A stretch of DNA of 64,000 nucleotides from Istiophorus platypterus (lineage: Eukaryota; Chordata; Actinopteri; Istiophoriformes; Istiophoridae). Position 1 is the stretch's first letter. Every line of letters begins with the position of its first letter. The notes beneath the pieces were generated by a model, which did no database searches, was not told where the DNA came from, and was given only the letters and a program-made list of their open reading frames with translations. Below, in pieces: positions 29,160-41,940 of the stretch. The stretch spans positions 8,901,143 through 8,965,142 of the forward strand of contig CM029116.1 of the NCBI GenBank assembly GCA_016859345.1. The letters are read 5' to 3'. A program made the position numbers and the translations under genes.

Positions 29160-32100
29160 ATAGCCCTAGCTGCTCCCACACAGCGCCAAGAGCTATTCCA
29201 ATCAGCAGGATAATAGTCGCATCGTTGCATGGTTTCATAAGTCGAGGTACTCCGTGCAGAGATGAAAAACTGACTAAATGTATGCATCCTAACAGAGAGT
29301 TACAAACCAGCGCAGTGTGTGTGGCGGGGCCTGCTGTGAGGGGCCTTGACAGATTGGGCTGTGGGCGCATCTTCATCTCACTGCCACATCATGTAGCTTG
29401 TACAGCATGGAGACTTTGGGACAAGGATGCTGTTAACATCATAAACAAGGTGTGAAATTTGGATAAACACGGCAGGCTGAAATGCTCTTATTCTAAGGAT
29501 GAGGAGGGAGCCCTGATGGTGTTTCTTTTAAGCTCCATATTAACTGATCACTCTTGTTTTCCTTTATCTCCTTGTGTCTCTTCTCCCTCTCTTTTTCTTC
29601 TCCCTTGGGGGAAATATTATCTTTTACCCACCTAGAGAAAGATATTACCACGTTAAACAGGATACCTTTAAAGCAGTCTTGTTGCAACAAAAGGGCTTAA
29701 AGTACCAAGAAATAATTTATAAATCCTGAATCAGATTATCTCCTCAGTCACTGGATAAAACCCATTAAATTGCTTGGTTTTTGTTGTTTTTTTAAATCAG
29801 GTATTATATTTATTAATCATTTTAAGATAATTTATCTAAGATTTTAAGGCTGTGAAGTAGACTGTGGCTGCCTCTGAAGTGCTTGTAAAACAGACACAGA
29901 TTAGATGGAGTGTCCTGACATGGTTGCCCCTATATTAGTCTATTCTCAACCAATCAGCCTGTTCTAAATTGGAGAGTATAACTTATAATAGAGAATGTAG
30001 GTACCATAAAATAGGCAGTATTTCCATCAATCACCATATCGTCTGGTGTCACATAAGTTTAAGAACTTTATCTCAGTGCTACGGTGAAAAAGCAAGTTTT
30101 CATTTTTTGGGTGTGTTAGAGTGAATGTGTGTTTCTGTCCCGGTCAACATAGCTTGTACATGTATACGTACATTTTCATAATAATTGCCTGCTTGTTCCC
30201 TTAAAAAGCAGATAAGCTTCATCCACACTGATCCATGGAAAGGGACATCAGTCTTTCAGGTAAATAAGACTTTCATGTCGATGACACCATCTCAGAGACT
30301 CGTGTATTCTTCCAGACATCATTACAGCCTATACCCTTTCCCCCCCCATCTAATCCTCTCTCCTCCTCTTTCATCCTCTCCTTTTACTCCTTTTCTGTTT
30401 CAACAACTCTTTGTACTTACTTTTTTTCCACTGTTAACAAAGTCATTGAATCTATTAACTTCCCTTTGAACAGGGCAGCTCAGCTCAGGCCCTCTGCAAG
30501 ACAATCTGTGAAAGTGTTAAGAAAGAGATTGCCATTTACTACCACTGGCTTGCTTGTAGACATTTACCTTATATCTCTTTGGGACACTTTGTGGTCTCTC
30601 AGTGAGAATGTTAAAATACCTAGAGAGTACTAAAACTCTAATTTGTAAAAGAAACTTATAGGTAAAAGGATGCATGCAGAGTAATCTAAGCAGCCTGACA
30701 TATATGTTCAAATGAAACACGTCGGAACATGCTACTGGAACAACATGGTGGGATTTATGTATGTTACCACAATGGGTTGAAAGTTAAAGTCTCAGACTGG
30801 TTGACTGACTAATCAGCAGATACAGGAGGGCTCCGTCTAGAAAGTGGCTCCAGAGGATGTTGTGCACTCGGCTGCCTAACTCGCAGCGACTGCTAACCTC
30901 CCCATCCATCAGTGGAGAGAGCAGCCGTGACACAAAAAACCTGCTTCTTCCATTAGAGCCCTGACAGAGCCTAATGCCCGTCCTTGCGCGCTCTCCCTCT
31001 CTCTTTGGTCCTGTATCTCTCTGTTACAATAATGAAGTCTTCTGCCTGCTTCTTCTCCTATGGAGTGAGCAACTAAACAGGTCTTTAATAATACTTTCTT
31101 TTTGTTACCTTATTCTCAGTGCCTCTTTGTTTTCCCTCGATGCACTCGTCTTTGAGGGATGAAGGGCCTCACATCGGCAACAGTGTGAATTAGCACACAG
31201 ACACATAGGGATGAAAGACCAGCTCTTATTATGGCCTAAATGCATGAGCACACTTCTGGGAATAGAGATGTGTAAATGAGCTCCATACACCAAGTGCTGT
31301 CTTTTTCTGGGCTGTTGTTTTGCTCTTTTAAATAATTGACAAGGCTGTGCTTGTGAAGACAGGGACAAATCTGCTGAGTTAATGTCCCAGCCAGAGGAGT
31401 TTTAGCACCAAATGCTATCAATCCCCCCCTACATAGAATTGTTACCGCCATGGCAGTTCATAAATCTTGTGTAACCCAGCTCAACGATATAACAAGTCAG
31501 TATTCCAGTAGCGTGTTCTGTTTATTGTTTCACTGGAGAGCTGGCAGCGGATGACATCTGCTATATTTACCCTCTAGATTGCATTCCATTTCCAAAAAGC
31601 ACTTTAACGTCAGGAAGGTCTCCACATTGGGGCTGGGGACATATTAGCGTGATTGCTGAGGGCAAACTGTGGACTGTTCCAAGCCATCTGGGGAAAAAAG
31701 AAACTTGTAGTTTTACTAAGAGTTGGAGTTGTCAGGTGTGCACACATGGCTTAGACAGTGAGCTTATATGGGATGTGCTGGGGCAGAGCCATGGCTGTGT
31801 TCACTGTCAGACTGTGGCATCTCTGTGTTCCCCCGTCTCCCATAGGAATTGAGCAGTGTGTGATTGAGGCCTTGACTGGGAGCAGCAGCTATGAGACACA
31901 GCGTACATGGTACAGACTATCTATTAGCCTGACAGTTTTGTTCTTGCTTCTTTTCTCTTTCTTCAACTGAAGGCGAGGCAGGATGCAGCTTTTTCTTCAA
32001 GGGCCGTTGCCAACCGCAACAGATGGGTGGAAACCTCTCTTTGGAATAAAAACAGCACTGAGCTTTCCCCTTTTGCTCGCCATTAAAATCCCAACACGAA

Positions 32101-35002
32101 AACTACTCCTGCACTGCCAAGAGGAGAAAATCCATATTTGATTGTGTTTTCATACCAACTGCCTTACTCTGACTTTAGACCATGCTGCTGTGACATCTGT
32201 CCCTTTGTTGTTCCAAAATGATGGCCAAGAACGAGATGACAAAACACTCTGAGAGTAGTTTGCTTTTCAAGCAGTTTCCTCTTAAACAGAAAGGCACCTG
32301 GATTTTAACCTGAGCACCACGCACAGGAAAGCACTTCATTAGGATGCAAAACTGAAACCCTGCAGGATCAAGGTGATTGGAATGTAAAACAACTATCTAC
32401 CGGTTTCACTACTCCTCAGTACCGTCTCTTCTCCATCCTAAAGCATGGTCTCCCCCGCCACACCTCTTGCCAAAAAAAAGAAAAAGGCAATGCAACATCA
32501 GTTAAAGAGGCCAGGCATGTGATGCAGCACAATACAAACACTTTGAACAGATTTTACCACTCGCACCATGTGTTACAATCCACCACAGCGTGTCATTTGA
32601 GTCAAGCCAGGGCTCTGTACTCTTTACCAAGTACTGGAATAATTAACATGCTTATCTCTGGCACACAAAACAGCACCTTGCACCTCCATTGTGAGTTTGT
32701 TGCCCGGTGTTTATGATACAAGGTCTTAATGGCTCGAATGATTTCTATGAGTGAGGGCCAATGCTGAAGAGCAATGCTTGTTAGAGGAGGAAAACAGACA
32801 AATGTCAAGGACTTCACTCTCATTCAGAGGACTGAAATACATAAGGAGAGAGTGTGAGAGAGAGGTCCTTTCTGGCCCGGAAACAGATTTCAATTTGATG
32901 AAGGGAGGCTGTGAACACAGCAGGACATTTTTGACTCCAATTTAGGCAGATGTGGAAAAAAATAGAGAAAGTAAATTGAAACTGGTAATTCCAATCCATT
33001 TTTATCCCCATTGTACCGGCCTTAATAAGGTCAAAACATGGTTCTGCTGCTGTAAATGACTAAGTTTAAGACCATTCTAAGACAATTGTGAGGGATTTGC
33101 ATATAAAAAGATGTGTGATTGTGGAGAAGACCTTGGCCTATATTCTGTAATTACAACAACTCCATCTGTCTCTCAGTCCTGCCTTTTAAATAATACTCAT
33201 CCGTTCCTCTTTTTCAACGATCTTCTGGATTCTATAATAAATCCTCGCTTCCTCCTCAAGCCATTATATGAGACAACATCTGGTGCCAGCCTGTATCTCA
33301 TCAATTCATTTCTTGAAATATTTAATACAATGAAATTATACTGCTTTCAAGGGATAGTTGAATATATAGAAATCCTCCTGAAAAATATATATTACTGCAA
33401 GGAAGAGTCAAAGCTAACTTTGTTTCAGTTGAGGTTTTTAATGATCTGCAACCAAAGCCCAACAAGACTTCAATGGCACCCCACAATTAGCCTCATCACC
33501 CTGCAGTTGGTTAGAGCGGTTCCGCACTTGCAGTATCACAGGCCACAAGGTGCATTAACATCACAAGGCAGAATCAATCCTAACAGGTTGCAGCAATTAC
33601 CTGGGCCCTGGCTGTTCCTAAAACTCAGTCTCAGAAGTGGCAGACATATAAGCACAGATAACATTTGCAAGAACATAGACACGACAGATATTACAAGCAC
33701 TGAGCTCAGATGTGATCGTGACACTAGTCCGCCTCATTAAAGCCAAGGACAAGGAGGCTGACTCTAGTGGAGCCGTGGAGCAGGAGGTGAGTGCAGTGAC
33801 GGAGCCAAAGATGGGAGCCTCGGAATATGGAAAGATGATTGTTGTCCCTTCTCCTCATCACGTTCCTTGCCGAGTGTTTTAATTTCGCCCGGCAGCCTGA
33901 GCAGAAATTTTCATTTTGACGCATCTTTAAACCCGCATACTCCAGGGACTGAATTAGCCATTGTTTTCACATCAGACATCTTGAAATAAATTAGTTCTGA
34001 CTGTGACATGGATGGAAAGTGAGATTAATCTGAGGCATAATAAATATGATGAATCAATGCCAGGAGTCTGATCAGTTCATGTCACAGAGGAGAATATGCA
34101 TGCCAATGTGTACATACCCAATACATGCCTGTGCTGTTGACCTCCCGTGCAAATCGAATTACAACTCTGTCCCTTTCTTTACTTGAAAATAAGGACAAAC
34201 AAATGTATGTGACAGACATTACCCTCTCGCCTTTTCTTAACCTCTGTGATGATATGCCACTCCATCTTGAGGACTTGCTAACTCTCAATGCCAAAAGGGC
34301 AGATGCCCAGGTGCTGGTGGAGCTGAATTGCTGTCCTCAGCACACAAAGGCAATGTCGCCTGGGGAGGATGGCTCAGGAAAGGGGGAGAGCTGTCAGAGT
34401 AACAGGATAGCACCTGGGATTACTGTCAACGGTCTCCCGGGCTGTCTCTCCCCGCCTCTCCCCCACCTCCCTCCCGTTTCCTAAGATCTATGGCATTCTC
34501 ATTGACATTGACCTTTAAACTCCAATTAGCCACTTAATCGGAAATTAATTATTAATATTAGAAAAACCAACAGGGCTTAGGTTGTTTGTCTCTTTCACCT
34601 CATTATCATCTGCTAATGACCATCCTTGCATCTCATTTCCACAACAAAGGCTGAGGAGATGCCGTTTGCACAAAACTCGGGATATTTTTTTTCTAAAGGG
34701 CAAACACAAGATGGACAGATGTTTTCATGCTTGTTCTCTATTATTCACCTCTGACTCCTCTTCCATGTTGGACTTTAATGTTGATTGAATCATTAACATG
34801 TCTCTTCAGACTGCATTAATATGTGAGTCCTCAGCAGCACAAGAGCACCACATCCATTCTGAACTCAGAGCCCTCATGCTCTAATTCAGTGTGAAATGGT
34901 TGACAGGAAAGTGTGAAAATGGCTCCCAGAAAAAAAAAAAACAACAACAGTTCAAGGCAAAAAAAGACCATGCATACCAGTCAGTGCTGTCTTGTCAACT
35001 CT
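29160..35002. other. No gene seen; contains the longest open frame
   Basis: The 209-codon + frame at 33111-33740 is the longest in the window, but it has no recognisable domain. Its composition changes along its length and it lacks splice or homology support. I treat it as chance. No other gene or repeat family was recognised. Confidence 0.5.
34480..34640. promoter_or_regulatory. Candidate regulatory element, cluster of TAAT motifs
   Basis: Within about 40 bases (34522-34560) there are ccaattagcc, cttaatcgg and attaattattaatatta, and then cattatcatctgctaatgac. Dense homeodomain-type cores in a large intron of a neuronal gene are suggestive only. Confidence 0.25.
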
Positions 35003-35012
35003 CACACACACA

Positions 35013-35047
<35 letters not shown>
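35003..35047. repeat. (CA)n microsatellite
   Basis: CA repeat with one cagaca interruption. Confidence 0.95.
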
Positions 35048-35050
<3 letters not shown>

Positions 35051-37958
35051 TTAATTATTTGTCATCTTCTGTTAGGCATCATGTGGTGAAACAATCCCAG
35101 AGGCTTCCATGGTAACTCTTCTGAGTGTTGGCCACTAAATAAATGGCTTTTGGATTTCTACAATCTCCATTGACTAAATGAGATGTTTGGAATGCACTGA
35201 CAGAGCCAGGGGTGCATTGTGTGGGAACATAATAAATGTGACTAGGCTTCCAATAATTGATGATGTTCCTCTGTCAATTATCCTTGATGCTGTGTTTTAT
35301 AGGCTAAATCTACAGACTACCAATTGGTCAATTTGTTGAAGTTTTTGTTTGCCTTATCCTATTAAAAACAGAGGGGTTTTTTTTTTGCAAAATCTCTCAA
35401 ACAGGTATTTGCTTGTGTGATTCATTTTGCATGCATCATGATGTTATGATCAGGTAATTCAGCCATTTTAAAGAGAAGAAGTGTAGAAAGTCTTCAAATT
35501 TATATTCTTAAACAAGTGTCAGACAGGACTAAAAATGTTGTTCTCCTCTCAGAATTGCTCTCTATATTTCCGGTGGCTTATAAAGATTTAGGGGATCAGT
35601 TTGAGGTTTATATTTTTGCTCCTCTCTACATTATCCTCTAGACTTCTCTTCAAACCTCCTCTCTTCCAAACCCTCAGTCATCAGTCCACACTGCCTCTCA
35701 CCCGTACCGAAATACAAGCTAGGCTGAAAAGTACAACAATGCAGAGTTGACAAGGAGTGATAGCAGAAGGCTGACACTGGGAGAGGATTAGGAAGATGAT
35801 AATATGAGTAGGGAATCTGTTCTCTTTAAAAAGAACTCTCTCTGGGCCTTGACGACGTCTGAAAGTTTGCTGTACATTACAATGACAGATGGGCATTTAT
35901 TCCTCTTGTGCAAATTCATGTCGTCATATCAAATCATTTGCATGGGGTTTATTTCAGGGTGCTGCCTGTGTCTCTGCCTCAGGAAAAAAAGCCTCTGTTT
36001 AACGTTTGGTAACAAAGAGAGATCATTCGATTTGATGACTTAAGTATTTTTCTTTTTAATGATCAAAGTAGTACTTGAAACCTAGGAGTCACATCATCCT
36101 TTGGTTTAATGGTTTTATTGTGGAGAGCAGAATTGGAGCTGTGAAGGCTTAGGAGTCACTCTGATGCCACCAAATCAGGTCAGTAAGATATGGCCAGCAC
36201 AAGTAAGCAGAGCTGAAAAGCTGAAGAGTCCACAGGTTTTTTTTCTTTGTGCTGCATTCATTGTGCTGATCTCATTAGTAGCAAACCCGTTAGTCCTGTC
36301 TGCTAATACCGAAAACAACATGGGGAATTTGCTACTTTAAAGGCAATGCTGGTATATTCGATTGATTTTAAAAAATATGATTACTAAACTGACAGCATTT
36401 CATAATGGCTACAATTAATTATATTTGCATATTGCACGTCACTGAAGGTGACAGATTAAGGAACAGACTGTTGTGGGTTTCTTTTTTTGTTTATGATAGA
36501 TGACGTGTTTATGACAGAATGCTCATAATTTGAATAATTAGCATTCATGCACTTGCTGATGTGCATGCCAGTGTGCACAAACATAAAGCTGGAATAATCT
36601 TTACTGTTGTCACAACCCACTTTGTTCTCTCAGAGCTAAATTCCATTTAAAAAATGCTCATCACGTTAAATACAGTCAATGCGAATGCATTTCCCAATTA
36701 GTCTTATCTTGTAAGTCTTACACTCATGAAAGGCAAACCTTACCATATTTCTGTGTCCATGAGTTTGGGTACAAGCGTACATGTGTGTGTGTGTGTGAGT
36801 GAGTGAGTGCACTTAAATTTCTGTGAGCATTTCAGAGTGCTATTTTAGGTTAAGAAGTTGGACTTATAGTTGACGATGGATTAGCCTAAAGCTCAGGTAT
36901 AAGGGTTGAGGTACAGCATGTAGGGCTGATGCTCAAAGCTGCTTATCAGTAGTTTTGCATGTGTTAGTCTGTAAAGTACAAATTATGTATATGTTACATT
37001 ACAGCCAAAGCAAACCCTTGTTCCAGAGCGTAACATAGGTTGTGAATGATTTGCTATATTTCCTGGGCAGCCATCAGTTTCAGTTCACACTGAATACAGT
37101 AAGAAGATCATCTTGTAGAGACTAAACCTACTTGAGAAAAGTAGTCCATTAAACTGTATATTTCATTGCCTCCATTTTTGTTATTACATTGTTACTGTGT
37201 GCTGAACACAGATGCAATGAGGATCGGTTTTTTTTGGCATTTTAAAAGGTTGCTTTGAAAGCTCTGAAATCGTATATCATATACACTCTGACAAAAACAT
37301 ATAAGTACCAAGAAAAAGAATTTTAAAATACTTTTGGTCTGCAGATGAGTTCATGTTGTTTGAAATACTCTCAGGCATGATTCAAGTCTTTGCAAATTGA
37401 TTTCCATGCCGCTCTGAAATGAACAGAAACCAGTGGCTGCCCATGGGAGTGGGAAAATCTATCACATCCAGGTTTGAAATACATTTGTAGTAAATGTGCT
37501 ACAACTTGCAAAACCATTAGCATATTTAGAATAAATGCAATCAGAGAGCACAGCATCCTCATATTGATTGAGGTGCAAAGATGTGTATGCATGTTTATCT
37601 TTGGTGTTTCTTTTTCAGCATCAGTATGTGAGTTGCATACCTATTTGTGCCTCCCTGTATGGATCATTTGTTAAGTGCCTAACACTGTACACAACACAAA
37701 TTGGCATGACGCAGAAAACGCCTTTGCTGAGCTTTCTCCAATAATCCTGAATAACATGTAGCAGCAATTACGGCACTTCCCAGCATGGTATATTCAGTGG
37801 ACATCTCATCCTTTCCATCTCAGAGCTGTTCTGACAGATCATCCCTTGTGCGCACTGTATAGCTGACTGATTCTGAGAAAAAGAGAGATTATGAAAGCGA
37901 GTCAGAGAGATAGACAGAAAATCCAAGAGAGAGATAGATTGATACAGCCGGGTGACAA
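35048..37958. other. No gene seen
   Basis: Non-coding AT-rich DNA with a short GT/GAGT tract near 36778-36808. Short frames only. Confidence 0.55.
36400..36730. promoter_or_regulatory. Candidate regulatory element with POU octamer and homeodomain sites
   Basis: acaattaattat is followed directly by an ATTTGCAT octamer at 36423-36430. Further on come gaataattagcattcatg near 36532 and cccaattagtc near 36693. Proposed from motif density only. Confidence 0.25.
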
Positions 37959-39072
37959 ATTAAAGAAAAAAACAGCAAGTGTCTTAGTAAGGTGTTGGGC
38001 CAAAACGTGCTGTTAGAGCAGCTTCAGTGCACCTTGGCATTGATTCTACAAGTCAGTGGATCTCTACTGGGGGAATGAGCACCATTCTTCAAAAAGATAA
38101 CCCCGTATTTGGTGTTTGATGATGGGGGTGTAGAGCGCAGTCTAAGACATTGGTCCAGAATCTCCCACAGGTGTTCAACTGAGTTGAGATCTGTTGATTG
38201 TGAAGACTACAGAATATGATTTTTATCATTTTCATGCTCATCAAACCATTCAGTGACCCCTTGTGCCCTATGGATGGAGGCATTGTCATTATTATTGATT
38301 TGCAGTCACCTTTCCCTCTAAGTGGACAAGTGGCCCCAAACCATACCAACAATATACTCCCTACAGCATAGCAGACCTATTGGGTCCCTTCAGTGTAGGG
38401 GTCAAGCCTTTAGGCCTGTACTATTCTCTTGGTCTTCACCAAACATGCATTAGACCACTCCTGGAGAATATGGTGAAGAATGACTCATTTGACAATCTCA
38501 CTTTTTTCCACATCTCTTGAGACCAGTCCCCCCTGGTTTTCACACCACTTGACTCTCAAATGTGCATCTGTCTTTGTAATGAGGGGATTATGCACTGAAA
38601 CACTACTATAGTATCCATCTCTATGTAACTGTTGATGTTGACATTCACTGTCACCTGAGGAAGAGCTGACTCTTCTGTTTTTCCTCACATATCACATGCA
38701 TGAGCATCACAGTCATAAAACGTGTGCCTCAACCATGATTTCGGACCCTATTTACTGACATCTTTGCCATAGACCTAAATGCAGATGTCACTTTGGTCGC
38801 TGTTCTAATTGACACACCAGCCGGTGGAACAGTCATTGTGACCTAAGCTCCTGCCACATGTGCCCCAACAACGAACTCTCTCAAAGTCATTTACATCTTT
38901 TCCTCTTGTCATCTTGATACAAAAGAATAAACTGGGCCTGCTCAGCATTTCTATAGCTGCCACAGAGCACGACTGAATGTTAACTGCTTAACTCTACCAT
39001 GTAGTGCACCTGTATGGAAGCATTTTCAATTGTCATGTTTCTCCACTCATTTATTCAGGTTTTTCCTTTAAT
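37959..39072 (-). mobile_element. Tc1/mariner-superfamily DNA transposon relic with terminal inverted repeats
   Basis: The left end, attaaagaaaaaaac at 37959-37973, is nearly the reverse complement of the right end, gtttttcctttaat at 39059-39072, giving an element of about 1114 bp. On the - strand around 38050-38210 it encodes S-T-D-L-N-S-V-E-H-L-W-E-I-L-D, the SPDLNPIEHLW signature that holds the last acidic catalytic residue of Tc1-type DDE transposases; that Glu is present. After a frame disruption the C-terminus reads L-V-E-S-M-P-R near 38040. The remainder is strongly degraded and there is no long frame, so the copy is dead. A clear TA target duplication is not visible at the chosen ends. 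Confidence 0.75.
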
Positions 39073-40388
39073 ATGTCACACATCTATAGATGTATACATG
39101 TACCCAGACAAATACACTCACTCTCACCCATGTGGCTGTATAAGCCATAGAAAAGACATACACACACAAGCAGAATCACAAACACCATTCTGACTGTTCA
39201 AACAAAGATACGAGGACTATGTTGTCTCACCTGCAGTTGAATACTCACAACAACTAATGTTGTACATGTCTAGATATATTTGTGGATCCATGGGCATGAC
39301 CATACCTTGTTGAAGCAATGATAAACCTGTGCAAACTCATGGCTCACAGATGAAGAGATCAGCAGACTGTTGGACAAAGTGTGAACTGAGAGACCATCAA
39401 AAATCTACGTGTCCACTCCATTAACATGGTAATTAGACCCCACACTGTCCTTCTCCGTGTTTGTGAATGATGGATCTGTCACAGTAAATGCTGTGCCTGA
39501 TGCATCAGCCAGGCCCCTGTTGAATTTGTTATTTTAAGTGCAAAAAAATTCAAGTTCACCAGAGAAATTTTGCACTGTTCCTGCCAACAATGACGCATCT
39601 GTGCCTCACTATTGCAGACCCTGACATGCTGGCACACTGAGCACTTTTGGCAGATGGGTGAGATCTTTACTTAGAAGTCAGTTTTCTTGAATTAAGCGAT
39701 TTTCTGTCCGGCCCCGTGCAGTGGTGAGAAAGCTGATCCACATACAAAAACCTTGGACAGAACAGGGACAGAGCATGTTTGTAGTAAAAAATCCTTCGAT
39801 GCCAATCATTCTGGTGTCTGCTCTCCATTTAACCCTGAGGATAAATGTAAAATGAATGTGTGCTGTGGAGGATCTGTGAATGATAACAATACATTATCAA
39901 TTATACTAGAATCTGCCAGCATGTCCATTAGTTTTACACAAAAAAGAGACACATATCAGATACATTAAACTCTATAAAGCCTCTTTTTGTATTCACATCA
40001 TGACACGTGCACGTTCTTCCAAAAAATCCAGATGTAACAATTCTCATAAATAACAAGAATGAGCTGTTCATTTCTCGTAGAGCCATAATCAGTTATGAGA
40101 AGCTGTCAGGATGCAGGTTTAGACAATGGGCCTCCCTCAAAGCTGTTATGGCTATAAACACTCATCACCACGGTGTGTTTCATCTTGACTGTTGGAACAG
40201 CAATAATCGATCTGATGGCAGCAAGAAAAACATGTTGTTTTTCTGTGCCCCTGAGGCACACAGCAGAAACACACAGGCTCCAAACACATGTTTTTGTTTT
40301 TTCACAAGACATGCTAAATAAATACAAATGTAATGCAGACAGTAGGTGTTGCATGGTGAACGCCAGCAAGCATGTACGTGTGTTTCTG

Positions 40389-40391
<3 letters not shown>
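39073..40391. other. No gene seen
   Basis: Non-coding stretch between the Tc1/mariner relic and a GT repeat. The frames at 39753-40321 show no domain. Confidence 0.55.

Positions 40392-40435
<44 letters not shown>
40392..40435. repeat. (GT)22 microsatellite
   Basis: 44 uninterrupted bases of GT. Confidence 0.97.
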
Positions 40436-40437
<2 letters not shown>

Positions 40438-40555
40438 AAAGTTGGACAATCTCATATTATTTTTGTCTTATATATAAATTACATACAGTGAGATAACAAT
40501 AGTGAAGGCTAGTTAAAACTCATGACAAAGTGTTGTGTGCAGTAAAATCCTAATG

Positions 40556-40891
40556 CAATGCTTTCTAAGGTCTGGTCTCGGGACCTCCAGGGGTCCCCGA
40601 AGGGGCTCCGCATACCCCAGCTAAATGAGAATCAATTTAATTTCACTAATATTTCACCCCGCCCCCCAACCCACGATAGCACAAGGGGAGCATGTATTAC
40701 TGTAATCTGTTCTCATTAGAGGTTTCACTCTCCCTATTGTTGTCAGACTTCCAGAGCAGTCAGTCACATAGCTGTATTGCCAATTAAAGCCTAGAAAGAA
40801 AGGAGCTGCTCCTGGGACAAAGATCATCAAATAGGAGTCTGTAGTTTTGATGTGTATCTATCTGGGGAACCGTGATAGCAAAAGTTTGAGG
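40556..40891. mobile_element. Possible hAT-type miniature transposon (MITE)
   Basis: The left end caatgctttctaaggtctgg followed by gggacctccaggggtcccc, and the right end tagcaaaagtttgagg, resemble the ends of short hAT elements in vertebrates (caatggttctcaaact type). No coding capacity. The boundaries and the family are guesses from pattern. Confidence 0.35.
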
Positions 40892-40914
40892 AGATCTTCC
40901 CTTGTACGTGAGGC

Positions 40915-41080
40915 GCTAAAGGTCTTGGGTGTTCATCGTGTGGCCAACGGAGAACAACCTTGTGAACTGCGGTTTGATCCATCACACCTAGACCTACTGA
41001 CACGCAGCAAATAATAATGCTGCGTTAGAGTGCAATGCTCCGAGAGATAGCCTTGTGACCCGGGTTCAACTCATAAACTG
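40915..41080. repeat. Two tRNA-like (SINE-like) fragments
   Basis: ccttgtgaactgcggtttgatcc near 40958 and ccttgtgacccgggttcaac near 41052 both resemble the B-box part of tRNA-derived SINEs or decayed tRNAs. I cannot fold either into a complete cloverleaf, so no tRNA gene is claimed. Confidence 0.25.
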
Positions 41081-41460
41081 CAGTGCGGCATCAGCTGTAT
41101 TATTATCACATAGTCGTCCCCATGTTTCCTTACACGGATGAATATTACCCCCCCCCCAAAAAAAACAACAAAAAAAACAAAAAACCTTTGGTGCGTGTGG
41201 TGCAAATTAAAGATGCGCTTCAAATGCGCATCGTTTGTAATAACATCTGCGGGGCAACGTGGTGCATTATGAAAATGTCATATTTAAACATCTGTTTTAT
41301 AACAGTAAAAAGGACCACCACTAGATACATAGAGGCTACGCCGGGAGAGCGCAGATTTCACTCAAGGCTGCGTAAAACTAAAAGAAAAAATAGATCAGGC
41401 AAAACAGCAAGAGGAAAAATCGAGAAATTAATTTGGGGGCTAAAGTTGAGACTTACTCAC

Positions 41461-41473
41461 CCCTTTTGAACAT
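41461..41473 (-). CDS. rtn4rl1: Candidate rtn4rl1 coding exon 1 (Nogo receptor-like 1 / NgR3, first 13 coding bases)
   Basis: On the - strand the sequence reads TAG GCC TAC AAA ATG TTC AAA AGG G|gtgagt: an in-frame stop, a start with A at -3, four codons plus one base, then a perfect donor at 41460. Nogo-receptor family genes (RTN4R, RTN4RL1, RTN4RL2) carry only a few codons in the first exon and nearly the whole protein (signal peptide, leucine-rich repeats, GPI signal) in exon 2. M-F-K-R-G with a phase-1 donor fits that structure. The position also fits: in human, RTN4RL1 lies head to head with DPH1. The protein is a GPI-anchored neuronal surface receptor. Its exon 2 would be a - strand frame of about 400 codons. 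None is present here, so it should lie before base 1. The tiny coding length makes this an inference from splice signal, start context and synteny, not from homology of a domain. Confidence 0.68.
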
Positions 41474-41559
41474 TTTGTAGGCCTAGGTGTATTTCGTCTT
41501 CTGCCCTCTGAGAATCATCTATTCTTATATTCCAGACTTAAAACTTGCGCGCTTTAGTT

Positions 41560-41940
41560 TTTGAAGTTGATCCGGAGCTTCGGTGGCTCGACCGTGCGAA
41601 TGTCAGTCGTCACTCCTCGGGATTTTCTCGCGATCCACCGGATTGAGTTGCGCCGCGGGCTGCCGTGGCTCTGGCGAACACCGACAACAAACAGTAATCT
41701 CCCTCAACACAAAGTCTGGCGGACCTCGGTCGGATCTGGGGGATTCGGATGCAATCGCTGAGAAACGGACGCACCAGAACCATCGCCTCAGTCCCGAAAG
41801 GACGGTAACTCCGGCGGGCGCGACGGGCGCAGACGCTCAGTGGTCCGGCGCAACCTCTGGTAGCCGACTCCTCTTCAGACGCAGAGGCTGCAAGTCAGTT
41901 CTTGGGGGGCAAAGTCGACGGTGAACACGGGCGGTCTCCA
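41560..41940. promoter_or_regulatory. GC-rich, CpG-rich island next to rtn4rl1 exon 1
   Basis: This stretch has many CG dinucleotides (for example tcgaccgtgcg, ggcgggcgcgacgggcgc), in strong contrast to the rest of the window. It lies 90-470 bases upstream of the proposed rtn4rl1 start on the - strand, the usual place for a vertebrate promoter island. It contains a 113-codon + strand frame that I regard as a by-product of the GC bias. Confidence 0.5.

Noticed and set aside
33111..33740. Longest open frame, 209 codons on +
   Set aside because: No recognisable domain, no splice context and uneven composition. In 64 kb of AT-rich DNA one frame of this length can arise by chance.
41052..41075. 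Possible tRNA gene from the cccgggttcaactc B-box-like motif
   Set aside because: No acceptable acceptor stem or anticodon arm could be formed with the bases upstream.
41583..41924. 113-codon + frame in GC-rich DNA near the promoter
   Set aside because: GC-rich sequence is stop-poor. The frame lies antisense to the probable rtn4rl1 5' region and has no known domain.
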